Source: Gemmatimonadota bacterium
GTDB taxonomy: Bacteria > Gemmatimonadota > Gemmatimonadetes > Gemmatimonadales > GWC2-71-9
DNA: 64,000 nucleotides
Assembly (NCBI GenBank): GCA_003222085.1
Contig: QHUK01000011.1
Location: forward strand, 37,270 to 101,269
Reading direction: 5' to 3'
Part shown: in pieces, positions 42,438 through 51,629 of the stretch
Position numbering within the stretch: position 1 is the first letter of the stretch
Layout of the letters: every line of letters starts with the position of its first letter
The notes under the pieces: generated by a model
What the model was told of the DNA's origin: nothing
Database searches by the model: none
Seen by the model: the letters and a program-made list of their open reading frames with translations, nothing else
Translations under genes and position numbers: made by a program

Positions 42438-43448
42438 ATGGACAACATCGGCGCGCTGATCGTCCCCGCGGCGATCGCGCTGTTCGCGATCTCGATCGTC
42501 GCGCGGGGGATCCGCATCGTCCAGCAGGCGCAGACGATGATCATCGAGCGACTGGGAAAGTACCACCGCACCCTCTCCTCGGGCGTCAACCTGATCATTC
42601 CGATCATCGACAAGCCGCGCGCGATCGACTGGCATCAGGTGATCGTGACGCCCGCCGGGGACTCGTTCGCACGCCACTTCCGCACCGACAAGATCGACCT
42701 GCGGGAGACGGTGTATGTGTTCCCCCGTCAGAACGTGATCACCAAGGACAACGTCGTGGTCGAGATCGACGCGCTGATCTATTCACAGATCACGGACCCC
42801 GTCCGCGCCACGTACGAGATCGCCAATCTCCCTGACGCGATCGAAAAGCTCACGCAGACCACCCTCCGCAACGTGATCGGCGAGATGGAGCTGGACCACG
42901 TGCTCTCCTCGCGCGATACCATCAACGCCAAGCTGCGCGAGATCCTCGATGAGGCGACGCACAAGTGGGGCGCGAAGGTGAGCCGGGTGGAGCTCAAGGA
43001 CATCAACCCGCCGCGCGACATCCGGGATGCGATGGAGAAGCAGATGCGCGCCGAGCGGGACCGCCGGGCGGCGATCCTCACCGCCGAGGCCGAGAAGCAG
43101 TCGCGCACCCTGCAGTCGGAAGGCATCCGGCAGTCTGAGATCAATCAGGCCGAGGGCCAGAAGCAGGCGAGGATCCTCGCCGCCGAGGCCGAGGCCAACG
43201 CCCGCCTCAAGGTCGCCGAAGCCGAGGCGCAGGCGATCGAGCGCATCACCGCCGCCATCAAGGGAACCGGCGGCGATCCGGCGCGGTACCTGATCGCGAT
43301 CCGCTATATCGAAGCGCTGAAGGAGATGGTCACGAGCCCGCAGAGCAACAAGGTCATTTACCTACCGTACGAGGCGACGGGGGTCCTCTCGTCGCTCGGG
43401 GGCATCCGGGAGATGCTGGCGGGCCCGGCGGAGGGGAAGAAATCATGA
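42438..43448 (+). CDS. qmcA: SPFH/stomatin-like protein (QmcA type)
   Basis: 336 aa. One N-terminal helix (ALIVPAAIALFAISIVARG) is followed by the band-7 domain (IIERLGKYHRTLSSGVNLII, TKDNVVVEIDALIYSQITDP, ELDHVLSSRDTINAKLREIL) and a long charged coiled coil (AEKQSRTLQSEGIRQSEINQ, AEAEANARLKVAEAEAQAIE). This is the classical QmcA/stomatin partner of NfeD and is a second SPFH protein beside the one at 7413. Its TGA overlaps the ATG of the next gene. Confidence 0.9.
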   Translation: MDNIGALIVPAAIALFAISIVARGIRIVQQAQTMIIERLGKYHRTLSSGVNLIIPIIDKPRAIDWHQVIVTPAGDSFARHFRTDKIDLRETVYVFPRQNVITKDNVVVEIDALIYSQITDPVRATYEIANLPDAIEKLTQTTLRNVIGEMELDHVLSSRDTINAKLREILDEATHKWGAKVSRVELKDINPPRDIRDAMEKQMRAERDRRAAILTAEAEKQSRTLQSEGIRQSEINQAEGQKQARILAAEAEANARLKVAEAEAQAIERITAAIKGTGGDPARYLIAIRYIEALKEMVTSPQSNKVIYLPYEATGVLSSLGGIREMLAGPAEGKKS

Positions 43449-44764
43449 AGGCGGCGGTCTGGCGGACTGGCGGTCTGGCGGTCGGAATGGTCACGGTGTT
43501 TCTGTCCGCCGGTCCGCCCGCGACCGTCAGGGAGTCCTTTAGGGACCGCCGGTTCACCGCTTTGCCAGCCTGCGATCCCGCCAACGGAGACATCACGCTG
43601 CCCGACGGCTTCTGCGCGGTCGTGGTCGCGGATCAGGCGGGCGCCCCGCGACACCTGGCGGTGGCGCCGAACGGCGATGTGTTCGTCGCGCTCGCCGGCG
43701 GGCGCTCGGGCTCGGGAGGGGGGGGCGTGCTCGCGCTGCGGGACACCACGGGCGACGGCAAGGCTGACGTGCGGCAGACGTTCGGCAGCGAGGGCGGAAC
43801 GGGTATCGCACTCGGTAAGGGAGTGCTGTACGCCAGCACGTCGTCCACGGTGTTTCGCTACGCGATGCGCGCCGGAAGCCTCACGCCGCTCGGCACACCG
43901 GACGTGATCGTGAAGGACTTGCCCACGGGCGGGCACGGCGCGCGGAACCTCGCGCTCACGGCGGATGGCAAGACGTTGTTCGTAAACGTCGGCTCGCCCT
44001 CCAACGCGTGTCAGGTGTCCGACCGCTCGAACGAATCGCCGGGCAAAGACCCCTGCCCCGAGCTCGCCACCCGGGCGGGAATCTGGCGCTTCGACGCGGC
44101 CACACCGGGTCAGACGGAGGGGAGCGGGACGCATTACGCAACCGGGATTCGCAACGCTGTGGGGATGACCCTCGGGCCAGACGGGCAGCTGTGGGCCACG
44201 CAACACGGCCGCGACCAGCTGGGACAGAACTGGTCCAAGCTGTTCACTCTCGAGCAGAGCGCCGAGAAGCCATCGGAGGAGCTGCTGCGGGTGAACCAGG
44301 GCGACGACTTCGGCTGGCCCTACTGTTATCATGACGTCGAACTCGGCCATCTGGTCCTGGCACCGGAGTATGGGGGCGACGGCAAGCAGGTGGGGCGGTG
44401 TGCGCAGAAGAAGGAGCCGGCAGTTGCGTTCCCGGGGCATTGGGCGCCCGATGGCTTGACGTTCTACACGGGGACGCAGTTCCCGGAGCGCTATCGCGGC
44501 GGCGCGTTCATCGCGTTCCATGGCTCGTGGAACCGCGCGCCGCTCCCCCAGGCGGGTTACCGCGTCGCGTTCGTGCCCTTCAAGAACGGCAAGCCGGTGG
44601 GGGGCTATGAGACGTTCGCGGACGGCTTCTGGAAGGAGGATCCCGCGGGGCCGAAGCATCGACCGGTGGGCGTGGCGGTGGGCCCCGACGGCTCGCTGTA
44701 CATCACCGACGACGCGGCGGGGCGGATCTGGAGAGTGATGTACCAGGGCGGCAAGGGGCGGTAG
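43445..44764 (+). CDS. L-sorbosone dehydrogenase-like PQQ-type beta-propeller protein
   Basis: 439 aa, exported (signal about residues 1-24). The six-bladed quinoprotein propeller is seen in LPDGFCAVVVADQAGAPRHL, GKADVRQTFGSEGGTGIAL, GSGTHYATGIRNAVGMTLGP, NQGDDFGWPYCYHD, GHWAPDGLTFYTG and FIAFHGSWNR. This family includes soluble glucose/sorbosone dehydrogenases with PQQ. The N-terminus (MKAAVWRTGGLAVGMVTVFL) is encoded by a CGGTCTGG repeat that folds back on itself. The last residues and stop come from a second repeat. It overlaps the previous stop by 4 bp. Confidence 0.82.
   Translation: MKAAVWRTGGLAVGMVTVFLSAGPPATVRESFRDRRFTALPACDPANGDITLPDGFCAVVVADQAGAPRHLAVAPNGDVFVALAGGRSGSGGGGVLALRDTTGDGKADVRQTFGSEGGTGIALGKGVLYASTSSTVFRYAMRAGSLTPLGTPDVIVKDLPTGGHGARNLALTADGKTLFVNVGSPSNACQVSDRSNESPGKDPCPELATRAGIWRFDAATPGQTEGSGTHYATGIRNAVGMTLGPDGQLWATQHGRDQLGQNWSKLFTLEQSAEKPSEELLRVNQGDDFGWPYCYHDVELGHLVLAPEYGGDGKQVGRCAQKKEPAVAFPGHWAPDGLTFYTGTQFPERYRGGAFIAFHGSWNRAPLPQAGYRVAFVPFKNGKPVGGYETFADGFWKEDPAGPKHRPVGVAVGPDGSLYITDDAAGRIWRVMYQGGKGR
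43451..43527. repeat. GGCGGTCTGG hairpin repeat encoding a signal peptide
   Basis: GCGGTCTGGCGGACTGGCGG and onward (43451-43485) can pair with GTCCGCCGGTCCGCCCGC (43504-43521). It is in frame and encodes the exported protein's signal region. Confidence 0.6.
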
Positions 44765-44818
44765 AAGGCGGCAGAGGGCGGCAGAGGGCGGTAGAGGCGG
44801 TAGAGGCGGTAGAGGTGG
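44746..44818. repeat. GGCGGTAGAGG/GGCGGCAGAGG tandem repeat
   Basis: Seven or so units of GGCGGYAGAG run from the last codons of the sorbosone-type gene to the start of DUF3052. They supply the stop TAG (44762-44764), and the purine-rich units also lie where the next gene's ribosome binding site should be. Confidence 0.65.
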
Positions 44819-45219
44819 CTGGGTACTCCGGGAAGCCACTCGTGCAGAAGCTCGGGATCAAACCCGAAATGCGCATCGCGATCGTCAATGCGCCCCGGGG
44901 CTATGGTCGCGTACTGGGCAAGCTGCCGTCGCGCGTGACGCGCAAGGCCAGCGCTGTGGGCCCGCTCGATTTCGTTCAGTTCTTCACAACCGAGAGGCGA
45001 GAGCTCGAGCGCCGGTTCGCGGCACTCGCGCGCGCGCTCGCGCCGGCCGGCATGTTGTGGATCTCGTGGCCCAAGAAGTCGTCCGGCGTGACGACCGATC
45101 TCACCGAGGACGTGATCCGCGCGATCGGGCTCGCCCACGGCCTGGTGGACGTGAAGGTGGCGGCGGTGGACGAGGTGTGGTCGGGGCTCAAGTTCGTGCG
45201 ACGGGTGAAAGATCGATGA
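44815..45219 (+). CDS. DUF3052 family protein
   Basis: 134 aa from GTG. AGYSGKPLVQKLGIKPEMRI, VQFFTTERRELERRFAALAR, and the ending GMLWISWPKKSSGVTTDLTE, RAIGLAHGLVDVKVAAVDEVW are the DUF3052 signature, complete from end to end. These small cytosolic proteins have no known function. The GTG at 44815 lies within the upstream repeat, whose GAGG units could act as the ribosome binding site. Confidence 0.85.
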   Translation: MAGYSGKPLVQKLGIKPEMRIAIVNAPRGYGRVLGKLPSRVTRKASAVGPLDFVQFFTTERRELERRFAALARALAPAGMLWISWPKKSSGVTTDLTEDVIRAIGLAHGLVDVKVAAVDEVWSGLKFVRRVKDR

Positions 45220-45223
45220 AACG

Positions 45224-45253
45224 ACGGCGTCCGGGATCTCTCCCGGACGCCGT
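45224..45253. terminator. Bidirectional terminator hairpin
   Basis: ACGGCGTCCGGGA pairs perfectly with TCCCGGACGCCGT (13 bp, loop TCTC), just after DUF3052 and before the end of the convergent susD-like gene. T runs are poor, but the position and stem strength favour a terminator. Confidence 0.7.
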
Positions 45254-45296
45254 GCTCTGCCGTTCAGTTCCCCGGTGGAGCTGGGATCATGGCTTG

Positions 45297-46757
45297 TTAC
45301 GCCGGACAGCTGATCGGGATCCCGCCGGGGTTACCGGCACGCCTGCGCGAGTCGCACTCCTGGGACGGGAGCACGCTGTAGGGCGCCACCGTGAAGCCCG
45401 CGGTGACGTCCTGGCCCAGGGTGCCCAGCTCCGCCAGCTTGTTGAAGCGGCGGTAATCCACCCAGCGGTGCCCTTCCTGGAACAACGACAGCGTGCGCTG
45501 CACCAAGAGCTCCTCTTCGAATTGATCATCGGTGGTCGGCGCAGCGAACTTGACGACGGCCGTGCCACCGTTGGTGGCGCCTGAATTCGCCCGCACCGCG
45601 GCGAGGTCGGTCAACGCCCCGGCTTGATCCGCCGTGAACCAGCGCGCCTCGGCCCGGAGCAACACCAGCTCCTCGTTCCGGCTGATCGGGACGGGGGTGA
45701 CGTTGGTGGGATACGTGCACGCGCGATGCGTCGCCGTAACGCCCACCTCCGTTTGCGGGGACGTATAGTTGGTGCTGCATGCAGAGCCGCTGAGCGCCAC
45801 CTTGCGACGATAGCGATCGTCCGACGCGACGCCCGGGATCGAGTCGATCGACGGATGGACGTAAAAGTTGCGGTCCCCCTGAAACGAAGCCAGGTTCAGT
45901 ACGTCTCCCGGGGCGATCGAGTAGATCGTGTACACGCCGTTGTCGCGGTTCGCGGCAGTCAAATCGGCGATCCAGGTCTGTCCCAACGCGGTCAACGCAT
46001 TCGTATAGCAGGGCGCGCCGCAGCCGAGGGACCCGCGCTTGGCCTCGACGCGGGCTTTAATCGCTCGGTTGAACTGGCCGAATCCCGCCGGCCTATTGGC
46101 CGCCACGCCGAACGCGCTGAACCCCGAGTGCATCGGGAAGTAGAAGGCGGTTCCGGCCGTATCCAGGTTGCCCTTCGCATCGTCGAGCAGTGCCGTGATC
46201 CACTTGTACACCGAGTCCTCGCTGACGATCGGCAACACCGCGTTCACGTCGTCGGTCATGTCCACCACGGCGCCGATGGCGCCGCGCGCCTCGATGATGT
46301 GGAGCATGTCCAGGGCGATGAACGTCTGCAGCACGCCCAACGCCCCCGCCTTCTCGGCCCCCGTGAGGGCCGTCGGCGTCGGCGCTCCGGTCGGTGTCGC
46401 GTTGACGGCCTTCATCGCCTCGTAGGCGTTGCGATAGTTCTGGTACCGTACACCCCACTGGGTGCCCGCCTCGAACGCGTTGTTTTGCCTCCAGTTCTTG
46501 TAAGGACCAGTGATGAAGCGTCCGTCCGTGAGAAACATGTAATAGCTCTCGCGACCGAAGCTCCCGAAGGCGCGGATCTGGACAGCTCGATTATCCCGAT
46601 AGGTGGCGAGCACGCCGACGAGCATTTGACCCGTCGCCGTCCGCGGGCTGGTCTTCACCACCCCCGGGGTTGGCGAGTTGGGATTGGTAATGTCAAGGCT
46701 GCAGCCCGCCACCATGACGGCGACGGCGGCCACGAGATTGGCGAAGATGCGTCGCAT
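45297..46757 (-). CDS. SusD/RagB-family outer-membrane lipoprotein
   Basis: 486 aa. The signal MRRIFANLVAAVAVMVAGCSLDITNPNSP ends in lipobox VAGC, and the GAGGAG ribosome binding site supports the ATG at 46757. SusD-like helical features are seen (EAMKAVNATPTG, GALGVLQTFIALDMLHI, and near the end LSLFQEGHRWVDYRRFNKLA). SusD proteins are surface lids that hand substrates to SusC. It follows susC by 48 bp on the same strand, so the pair is complete. No polysaccharide hydrolase is adjacent; the ligand is unknown. Confidence 0.87.
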   Translation of the reverse strand: MRRIFANLVAAVAVMVAGCSLDITNPNSPTPGVVKTSPRTATGQMLVGVLATYRDNRAVQIRAFGSFGRESYYMFLTDGRFITGPYKNWRQNNAFEAGTQWGVRYQNYRNAYEAMKAVNATPTGAPTPTALTGAEKAGALGVLQTFIALDMLHIIEARGAIGAVVDMTDDVNAVLPIVSEDSVYKWITALLDDAKGNLDTAGTAFYFPMHSGFSAFGVAANRPAGFGQFNRAIKARVEAKRGSLGCGAPCYTNALTALGQTWIADLTAANRDNGVYTIYSIAPGDVLNLASFQGDRNFYVHPSIDSIPGVASDDRYRRKVALSGSACSTNYTSPQTEVGVTATHRACTYPTNVTPVPISRNEELVLLRAEARWFTADQAGALTDLAAVRANSGATNGGTAVVKFAAPTTDDQFEEELLVQRTLSLFQEGHRWVDYRRFNKLAELGTLGQDVTAGFTVAPYSVLPSQECDSRRRAGNPGGIPISCPA

Positions 46758-46805
46758 GGTCCGGCTCCTCTCGAGGACAATGGGTTGAGAGTCGGGTCGC
46801 ATGGC

Positions 46806-49800
46806 TCACCACCCCACGTCCACGGACAGGTAGAACTGGCGGTTGCCGGGGAACGGCGCGAGGTCAATGAAGCGGTTCAGGTTGGTGGCGCCGAAGTTGT
46901 TGAACTCCGGATCGAAGCTCCAGTAATGCGTAAACACGAACGGGTTACGGGCCTGGGCCGTGAAGCGAAGCGAGCGCGCGCCCAGTGACTGGAGCCAGCT
47001 GTCCGGAGCCTGATAGCTGAGCGATATGTCGCGTACGCGGACGTTGGTCGCGTCTTCGACGTAGGCGCGCACGTCACCATTCGACCACGAGTCATAGCGG
47101 AACGAGCCGGCCGTGTACCCGGATGGCACGTTGAGAGCCCACCCGTCACCCATGGTCTCACGCGTAACCGGATCGTCGTAGTCCCGTGAGGTGCCGCCCT
47201 CGTCCCACAGATCACGGGTCATGTCGGAGACCTGCCCGCCCTGCTGCCAGCTCACGGTCGTGGCGAGCGTGAGTCGCTTCCAGCGGAGCGAGCCCGAGAA
47301 TTGCATTACAAAGTCGGGATTGTAGTTCCCGGCGACCGTATCGCGGATGAACGCCACCGCCGAAGGGTCCGTGACCAAGACGCCGATCGGGAGCGGGTTC
47401 CTATTGGCGTCGAGGGGCACGTTCCCCCAGATCCACGTCGTCTCCCCGCCAGGGCTGATGAAGTTGCGCCCGAAAGACGCGCCGAACGAACCCGGCGCCG
47501 GGAACCGCGGCACGCCGGCCGGCAGGTTCTTGATCTCCTGCTTGTTCTTCGCGAAGGTCGCCCGCAGCGTCAGGTCTACGTCACGGGTTTGTACCGCAGC
47601 CGCGGTTAAGCCCGCTTCGACTCCCTTGTTCGACAGCTCGCCGCCGTTGATGTTTCTGTTTGTAATTCCCCCAGATGGAATCGTTGCGGGCTGGAGCAGC
47701 AGATCCGTGATCCGCCGGCTGTACCAGGTCCCTTCGAACTGGAGCCTCCGCTTGAGGAAGGTGACATCGGCACCCGCCTCGATCTCAGTGAGGGTCTCGG
47801 GCTTGATGAGAGAGTCGCCCAAGGTCCCCGCTTGGACGGGGGTCGCGGTACCACCGATCGTGGTTCCCACGGCGAGAAGCACGTCTCTGTCCCCATAGCG
47901 GGGCCGATTGCCGGTGCGGCCCCACCCGCCCCGGAGCTTGACTTCGTTGACCAGCTCGCCGAGGTCGGGGAACCGGTACGAGGCTGACGCGCGCGGGAAG
48001 ACGTAGTACTTGTGCCGGTCGCCGTTGGCGCTGGAGCGGTCAGCGCGGATCCCGCCCGTGAGCGCCAACCGTTCGTTGAGAGCTAACACTTGCTCGCTCG
48101 CGAAGAACGCCATGTCCCGGAAGTCTGCGTACACGCTATCGGAGACCTGGAGGACAGTGCCGCTGTTCGTGGTCTCGACCCCGGCCAGGAGGCCGCGGGA
48201 GCGGGTCCGCACCACCCGGTTGTACTGCGTCTCCCAGGAGTAGCCGGCCGTGGTCGTGAGCGACACCGCGTTCGTTGGCTGGTAGGCCCAGGTGCCGGCG
48301 AGCTGGAGGTTGTAGTTGAAGATGTTGCCCTCGGTGCGCACCGTCCGCCCGAAGAAGCCGTCAGAACCCTCGTACTCGAGAAAGGGCGGCGAGAACAGAT
48401 CACCCGAGATCTGGACCCGGTCGAAGCCGCCCGTCGCCGTCACCGACACCTGGTGTTGAGCCGCACTCAGCGCGGACCACGAAGCATTGAGATTGCCGAT
48501 CTGGCGGAACGTTAGCTCGTTGAGCCGCAGGTACCGGAATGTTTCGAACGGGTTCGATACGCCGTTCCCGCCACCGTTGAACGGATTCCGTACGTACGTC
48601 CCCGTCGCGTCCACGGAGTCGAGGTTGATCACTCCGGGCGTGTAGGCGAAGCCGTAGATCGGGGAAGTATTGGTGTTGTCATTGTTCGACAGGCCGCGGT
48701 TCAGGCTGTTGCGGGTGATATTGAGTCCGCTAGTGACCTTGACCTTCCCGTTCAGGAAGGCTTGGTCAACGTTGGTCCGGAGTGCATACAGCCGGGCACC
48801 GGTGTTGCGGGCGATGCCCGTTTCATCGCGCGCCGTCAGGTTCACGTAGTATTGCGTGGCCGCCGTGCCGCCATTGAAGCTGCCGGTGACCTCGTAGGAC
48901 GGCGCGTCGTTGTCGTAGAGCTCCTTCTCGTAGTCGTGAGTGAAGGGAATCTGCCCGCTCGGGTAGAGCTCGCTCAGCAAGTTCGGGTCCGGGGACGTCG
49001 CCCCGTTGCCGTAGGGCAACGCGGCCACCTGGGCGACGGTCGTGAACTGCCGGGTGCCGAGGAGCCGATACGCCGCGCTCCGCCCGACCCGACTCGTGAG
49101 GTTGAACTGCGGAGTCGCACTCGGCGTCCCACGCTTGGTCCGGATCACGACCACGCCGTTGGTCGCGCGAGAGCCGTACATGGCCGTCGCCGCCGCAGAC
49201 TTGAGGAACTCGATCGACTCGATCTCTTCCTGGTTCAGGTCAGCAAGTCGGTTCACCAAGGCGTCCTGGGTGCCTCCGATTCCGGCGGACGTCGTGCGGG
49301 TGCCGGCGCCGGTGATCGAGTTGGCGCCGTCGGAGATGGCGTCGTTCGAGATGATCACCCCGTCCATCACGAACAGCGGCTGTCCATTTCCGAGAATCGA
49401 CGTAATACCGCGGATCTGCACCTGGGCGCCGCCGCCCGGGGCGCCGCTGTTCATGGAGATCACAGCGCCCAGCGCCTTGCCCTGCATCGCCTGCTCCACC
49501 GTCTGCGCGGGCGCGGTGTTCAGCTCGTTGCTCCTGATACTCACGTTCGCCGTGGTTGCGTTGCGGCGCTCGAGCGTCGTCGTTTGGCCCGTCACCACGA
49601 CCGCCTCGAGCCTGAAGGGATCCTCGGCGAGCTTCACCACCACGTTCGACTCGCCGGCATTTACCGGCACTTCCTTCTTCTGGTAGCCGATCGCGCGGAC
49701 CAACAGTCGAACGTCGCCCTGCGCGACGGTGATTCGGAAGGTGCCATCGGCCGCCGACTGGGCGACGCCCTGGCCACCGACCTCGGTGATCGTCGCCAGT

Positions 49801-49925
49801 CCCACGGGAACCTCACCCAACAAGCGCGTCACCCGGCCCGTCACCTCGCGACCTTGTGCCGGGGCCGGCACCGGGGCGAGGCCGAGCGCGAGGACGGCTA
49901 GCGCCAACATTGCGTGCTTGCTCAT
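46806..49925 (-). CDS. SusC/RagA TonB-linked outer-membrane receptor
   Basis: 1039 aa. After a signal peptide (MLALAVLALGLAPVPAPAQG) comes a carboxypeptidase-regulatory-like domain (ATITEVGGQGVAQSAADGTF, YQKKEVPVN). The plug domain follows (NTAPAQTVEQAMQGKALGAV, IQIRGITSILGNGQPLFVMD-type VQIRGITSIL, EEIESIEFLKSAAATAMYGS, NGVVVIRTKRG), then the long beta-barrel ending in RQFYLSVDVGW. It is a TonB-powered importer working with the SusD-like protein downstream. The 265 bp upstream (49926-50190) hold no gene that I recognise. Confidence 0.9.
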   Translation of the reverse strand: MSKHAMLALAVLALGLAPVPAPAQGREVTGRVTRLLGEVPVGLATITEVGGQGVAQSAADGTFRITVAQGDVRLLVRAIGYQKKEVPVNAGESNVVVKLAEDPFRLEAVVVTGQTTTLERRNATTANVSIRSNELNTAPAQTVEQAMQGKALGAVISMNSGAPGGGAQVQIRGITSILGNGQPLFVMDGVIISNDAISDGANSITGAGTRTTSAGIGGTQDALVNRLADLNQEEIESIEFLKSAAATAMYGSRATNGVVVIRTKRGTPSATPQFNLTSRVGRSAAYRLLGTRQFTTVAQVAALPYGNGATSPDPNLLSELYPSGQIPFTHDYEKELYDNDAPSYEVTGSFNGGTAATQYYVNLTARDETGIARNTGARLYALRTNVDQAFLNGKVKVTSGLNITRNSLNRGLSNNDNTNTSPIYGFAYTPGVINLDSVDATGTYVRNPFNGGGNGVSNPFETFRYLRLNELTFRQIGNLNASWSALSAAQHQVSVTATGGFDRVQISGDLFSPPFLEYEGSDGFFGRTVRTEGNIFNYNLQLAGTWAYQPTNAVSLTTTAGYSWETQYNRVVRTRSRGLLAGVETTNSGTVLQVSDSVYADFRDMAFFASEQVLALNERLALTGGIRADRSSANGDRHKYYVFPRASASYRFPDLGELVNEVKLRGGWGRTGNRPRYGDRDVLLAVGTTIGGTATPVQAGTLGDSLIKPETLTEIEAGADVTFLKRRLQFEGTWYSRRITDLLLQPATIPSGGITNRNINGGELSNKGVEAGLTAAAVQTRDVDLTLRATFAKNKQEIKNLPAGVPRFPAPGSFGASFGRNFISPGGETTWIWGNVPLDANRNPLPIGVLVTDPSAVAFIRDTVAGNYNPDFVMQFSGSLRWKRLTLATTVSWQQGGQVSDMTRDLWDEGGTSRDYDDPVTRETMGDGWALNVPSGYTAGSFRYDSWSNGDVRAYVEDATNVRVRDISLSYQAPDSWLQSLGARSLRFTAQARNPFVFTHYWSFDPEFNNFGATNLNRFIDLAPFPGNRQFYLSVDVGW

Positions 49926-50190
49926 GCGCTGTCTCCGTTTTGTGAGGATGGATGCTGCCGGGAGGGGATCGCCGAGAAACGCCGAGGGGCCCCGCGGCTG
50001 AACACGACCAAGCACGCGAGACCTTGCTTCCCGGGGACAGCAACGGACACAGCCCGGGAAAACGACATGTGACGGCGATCCATGTCGCTCACCCTAAAGG
50101 TGCGGAAGTATTTTCAGGAGGGCGCACGGGTCGTGCCGTGGACGCTTTATGCGGCAACGACCTATGTGGTGTGGCGTCGCCGCAACATCA

Positions 50191-51588
50191 CTAGCGGCTG
50201 CGGTTTGGGACCCCCCGTTTCGTCCACACGAGGATCACGCCGCAGCCGCTGTCCATACGCTGGTATTGAGGGGGGGCGCTGAAGATGTTGGAATAGACCT
50301 CGATCGCGAGCACCTCCTCGGGGACCAGCGGCAGCGATGGGGTCTGGATGGGCGGCAGCGGGAAATACACTCCATCGATGAAGTACGCCGGCGGGCAGTA
50401 GTTCGCGAGCGCGGGATTGAAGATCTGGCCTTGCCCCCGCTGCAGCTCGACCAGATAGCTCGAGCCATTGGGCCGCAGCCGTACCCCTGGGACCATCCGG
50501 AACACCTCTTCAAACTGGACCGCGCCGGCGCTCTTGACATCAGTCGTGTCGAGGAAGTGCCCCTGCGCCGCCTTGCGGCGCCGCTCGAAGCCCACTCGCG
50601 CCAGGTAGGGCTCGGAGCGGCCTTCCACGGTGACCGGATCGAGGACGGCGATCGAGTCACCCATGACGATCTCCACCCGTTGCGCCAGGCCGGGCCGCAC
50701 AGTGGCCTGGGCCCGTCCCGGTGGGTAGCCGACCGCCTGAGCTTCGACGATACGAGGGCCCGCCGAGACGTCTCGCAGCGTGAACCCCCCGAGCTCGTCT
50801 GCCTGAGCGCGGCTATCTGTGCCGATCACGACTACAGTCGCTCCCGCGATTACGGTTCCGTTCCGCTTCCGCACGACCCCGGTGAGGGTTCCAGTAGCGG
50901 CAGCCACGGCTAAATCCAGACTGGTGCGACCGAACGCGCGCCCGTCCAAATCGACCAGCGCCATGCCGGCTGGGCCCTCGCCGGCTCTTCCCTGGAGCAC
51001 CACCGCGACGTCCGTCGGCACATTGCAGAGCAACACGCGGCCCGACCGGTCCGAGCGCGCAGCAGCCGTGCCCGGCTCCGCCCGGACCGACCCTGCGCCG
51101 AGGACGTAGATCGTCCAATGGGCGGTCACCATGATATCAGGGAGGGGCTTGCTGTCGGCCGCGTTGCGCACCAGCCCGAGAATCGCTCCCGTCTTCTGGT
51201 GCCAGGGATCGTGCGGACACAGCGTGCGGTGCGCCGTAGCCGGACCGGGCGTCGCGAGAGTGACCGCCGTCGCGCCGTCCCCGGCAACGTCCACGACCAC
51301 CGGAGGGGCGGCCAGGCCGGTCGAGTCCAGGACGGGATGTTCGAACGTCAGCCTGTAGCGGCCGGCCGCGAGGGCGGCCAGCTCGAAGCGCCCGAGCGCA
51401 TCCGTGCGAGCCGTGCGGTTGGTGCCTTCGATCCAGACCTCGGCGCCCTCGAGGGGCGCCGCGCTGATCAGACTGTCGTAGACGACGCCGCGCAGGAGCG
51501 CGCTGCCTTGCGCACCCGCACGGGCGGTCACGAGCAGGGCCACGCCAGTGGTGACCAGGGTCTGCCGGACGGTGGCGCGACGGACCAT
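50191..51588 (-). CDS. Exported carboxypeptidase-regulatory-like protein with TonB plug-like end
   Basis: 465 aa with a signal peptide (TTGVALLVTARAGAQG). Three beta-sandwich domains of the CarboxypepD_reg/PEGA type can be seen: LLRGVVYDSLISAAPLEGAE, GLVRNAADSKPLPDIMVTAH and TGVVRKRNGTVIAGATVVVI. The last part resembles a plug without a barrel (AVQFEEVFRMVPGVRLRPNG, YFIDGVYF, VLAIEVYSN). It is a shortened relative of TonB receptors, common next to SusCD in this phylum. TATTAT ends 7 nt before the ATG. Confidence 0.72.
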   Translation of the reverse strand: MVRRATVRQTLVTTGVALLVTARAGAQGSALLRGVVYDSLISAAPLEGAEVWIEGTNRTARTDALGRFELAALAAGRYRLTFEHPVLDSTGLAAPPVVVDVAGDGATAVTLATPGPATAHRTLCPHDPWHQKTGAILGLVRNAADSKPLPDIMVTAHWTIYVLGAGSVRAEPGTAAARSDRSGRVLLCNVPTDVAVVLQGRAGEGPAGMALVDLDGRAFGRTSLDLAVAAATGTLTGVVRKRNGTVIAGATVVVIGTDSRAQADELGGFTLRDVSAGPRIVEAQAVGYPPGRAQATVRPGLAQRVEIVMGDSIAVLDPVTVEGRSEPYLARVGFERRRKAAQGHFLDTTDVKSAGAVQFEEVFRMVPGVRLRPNGSSYLVELQRGQGQIFNPALANYCPPAYFIDGVYFPLPPIQTPSLPLVPEEVLAIEVYSNIFSAPPQYQRMDSGCGVILVWTKRGVPNRSR

Positions 51589-51595
51589 AGTCTCT

Positions 51596-51601
51596 ATAAT
51601 A
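51596..51601 (-). promoter_or_regulatory. -10 box (TATTAT) for the plug-like protein
   Basis: TATTAT on the minus strand ends 7 nt before the ATG at 51588, with AGAGACT between. No SD motif. Confidence 0.5.
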
Positions 51602-51614
51602 CGGCGCGAACGGC

Positions 51615-51620
51615 TAGATT
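51615..51620 (+). promoter_or_regulatory. -10 box (TAGATT) for the acyl-CoA dehydrogenase
   Basis: TAGATT ends 9 nt before the ATG at 51630. It is divergent from the TATTAT box 14 bp to the left. Confidence 0.5.
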
Positions 51621-51629
51621 GGGACCGCG

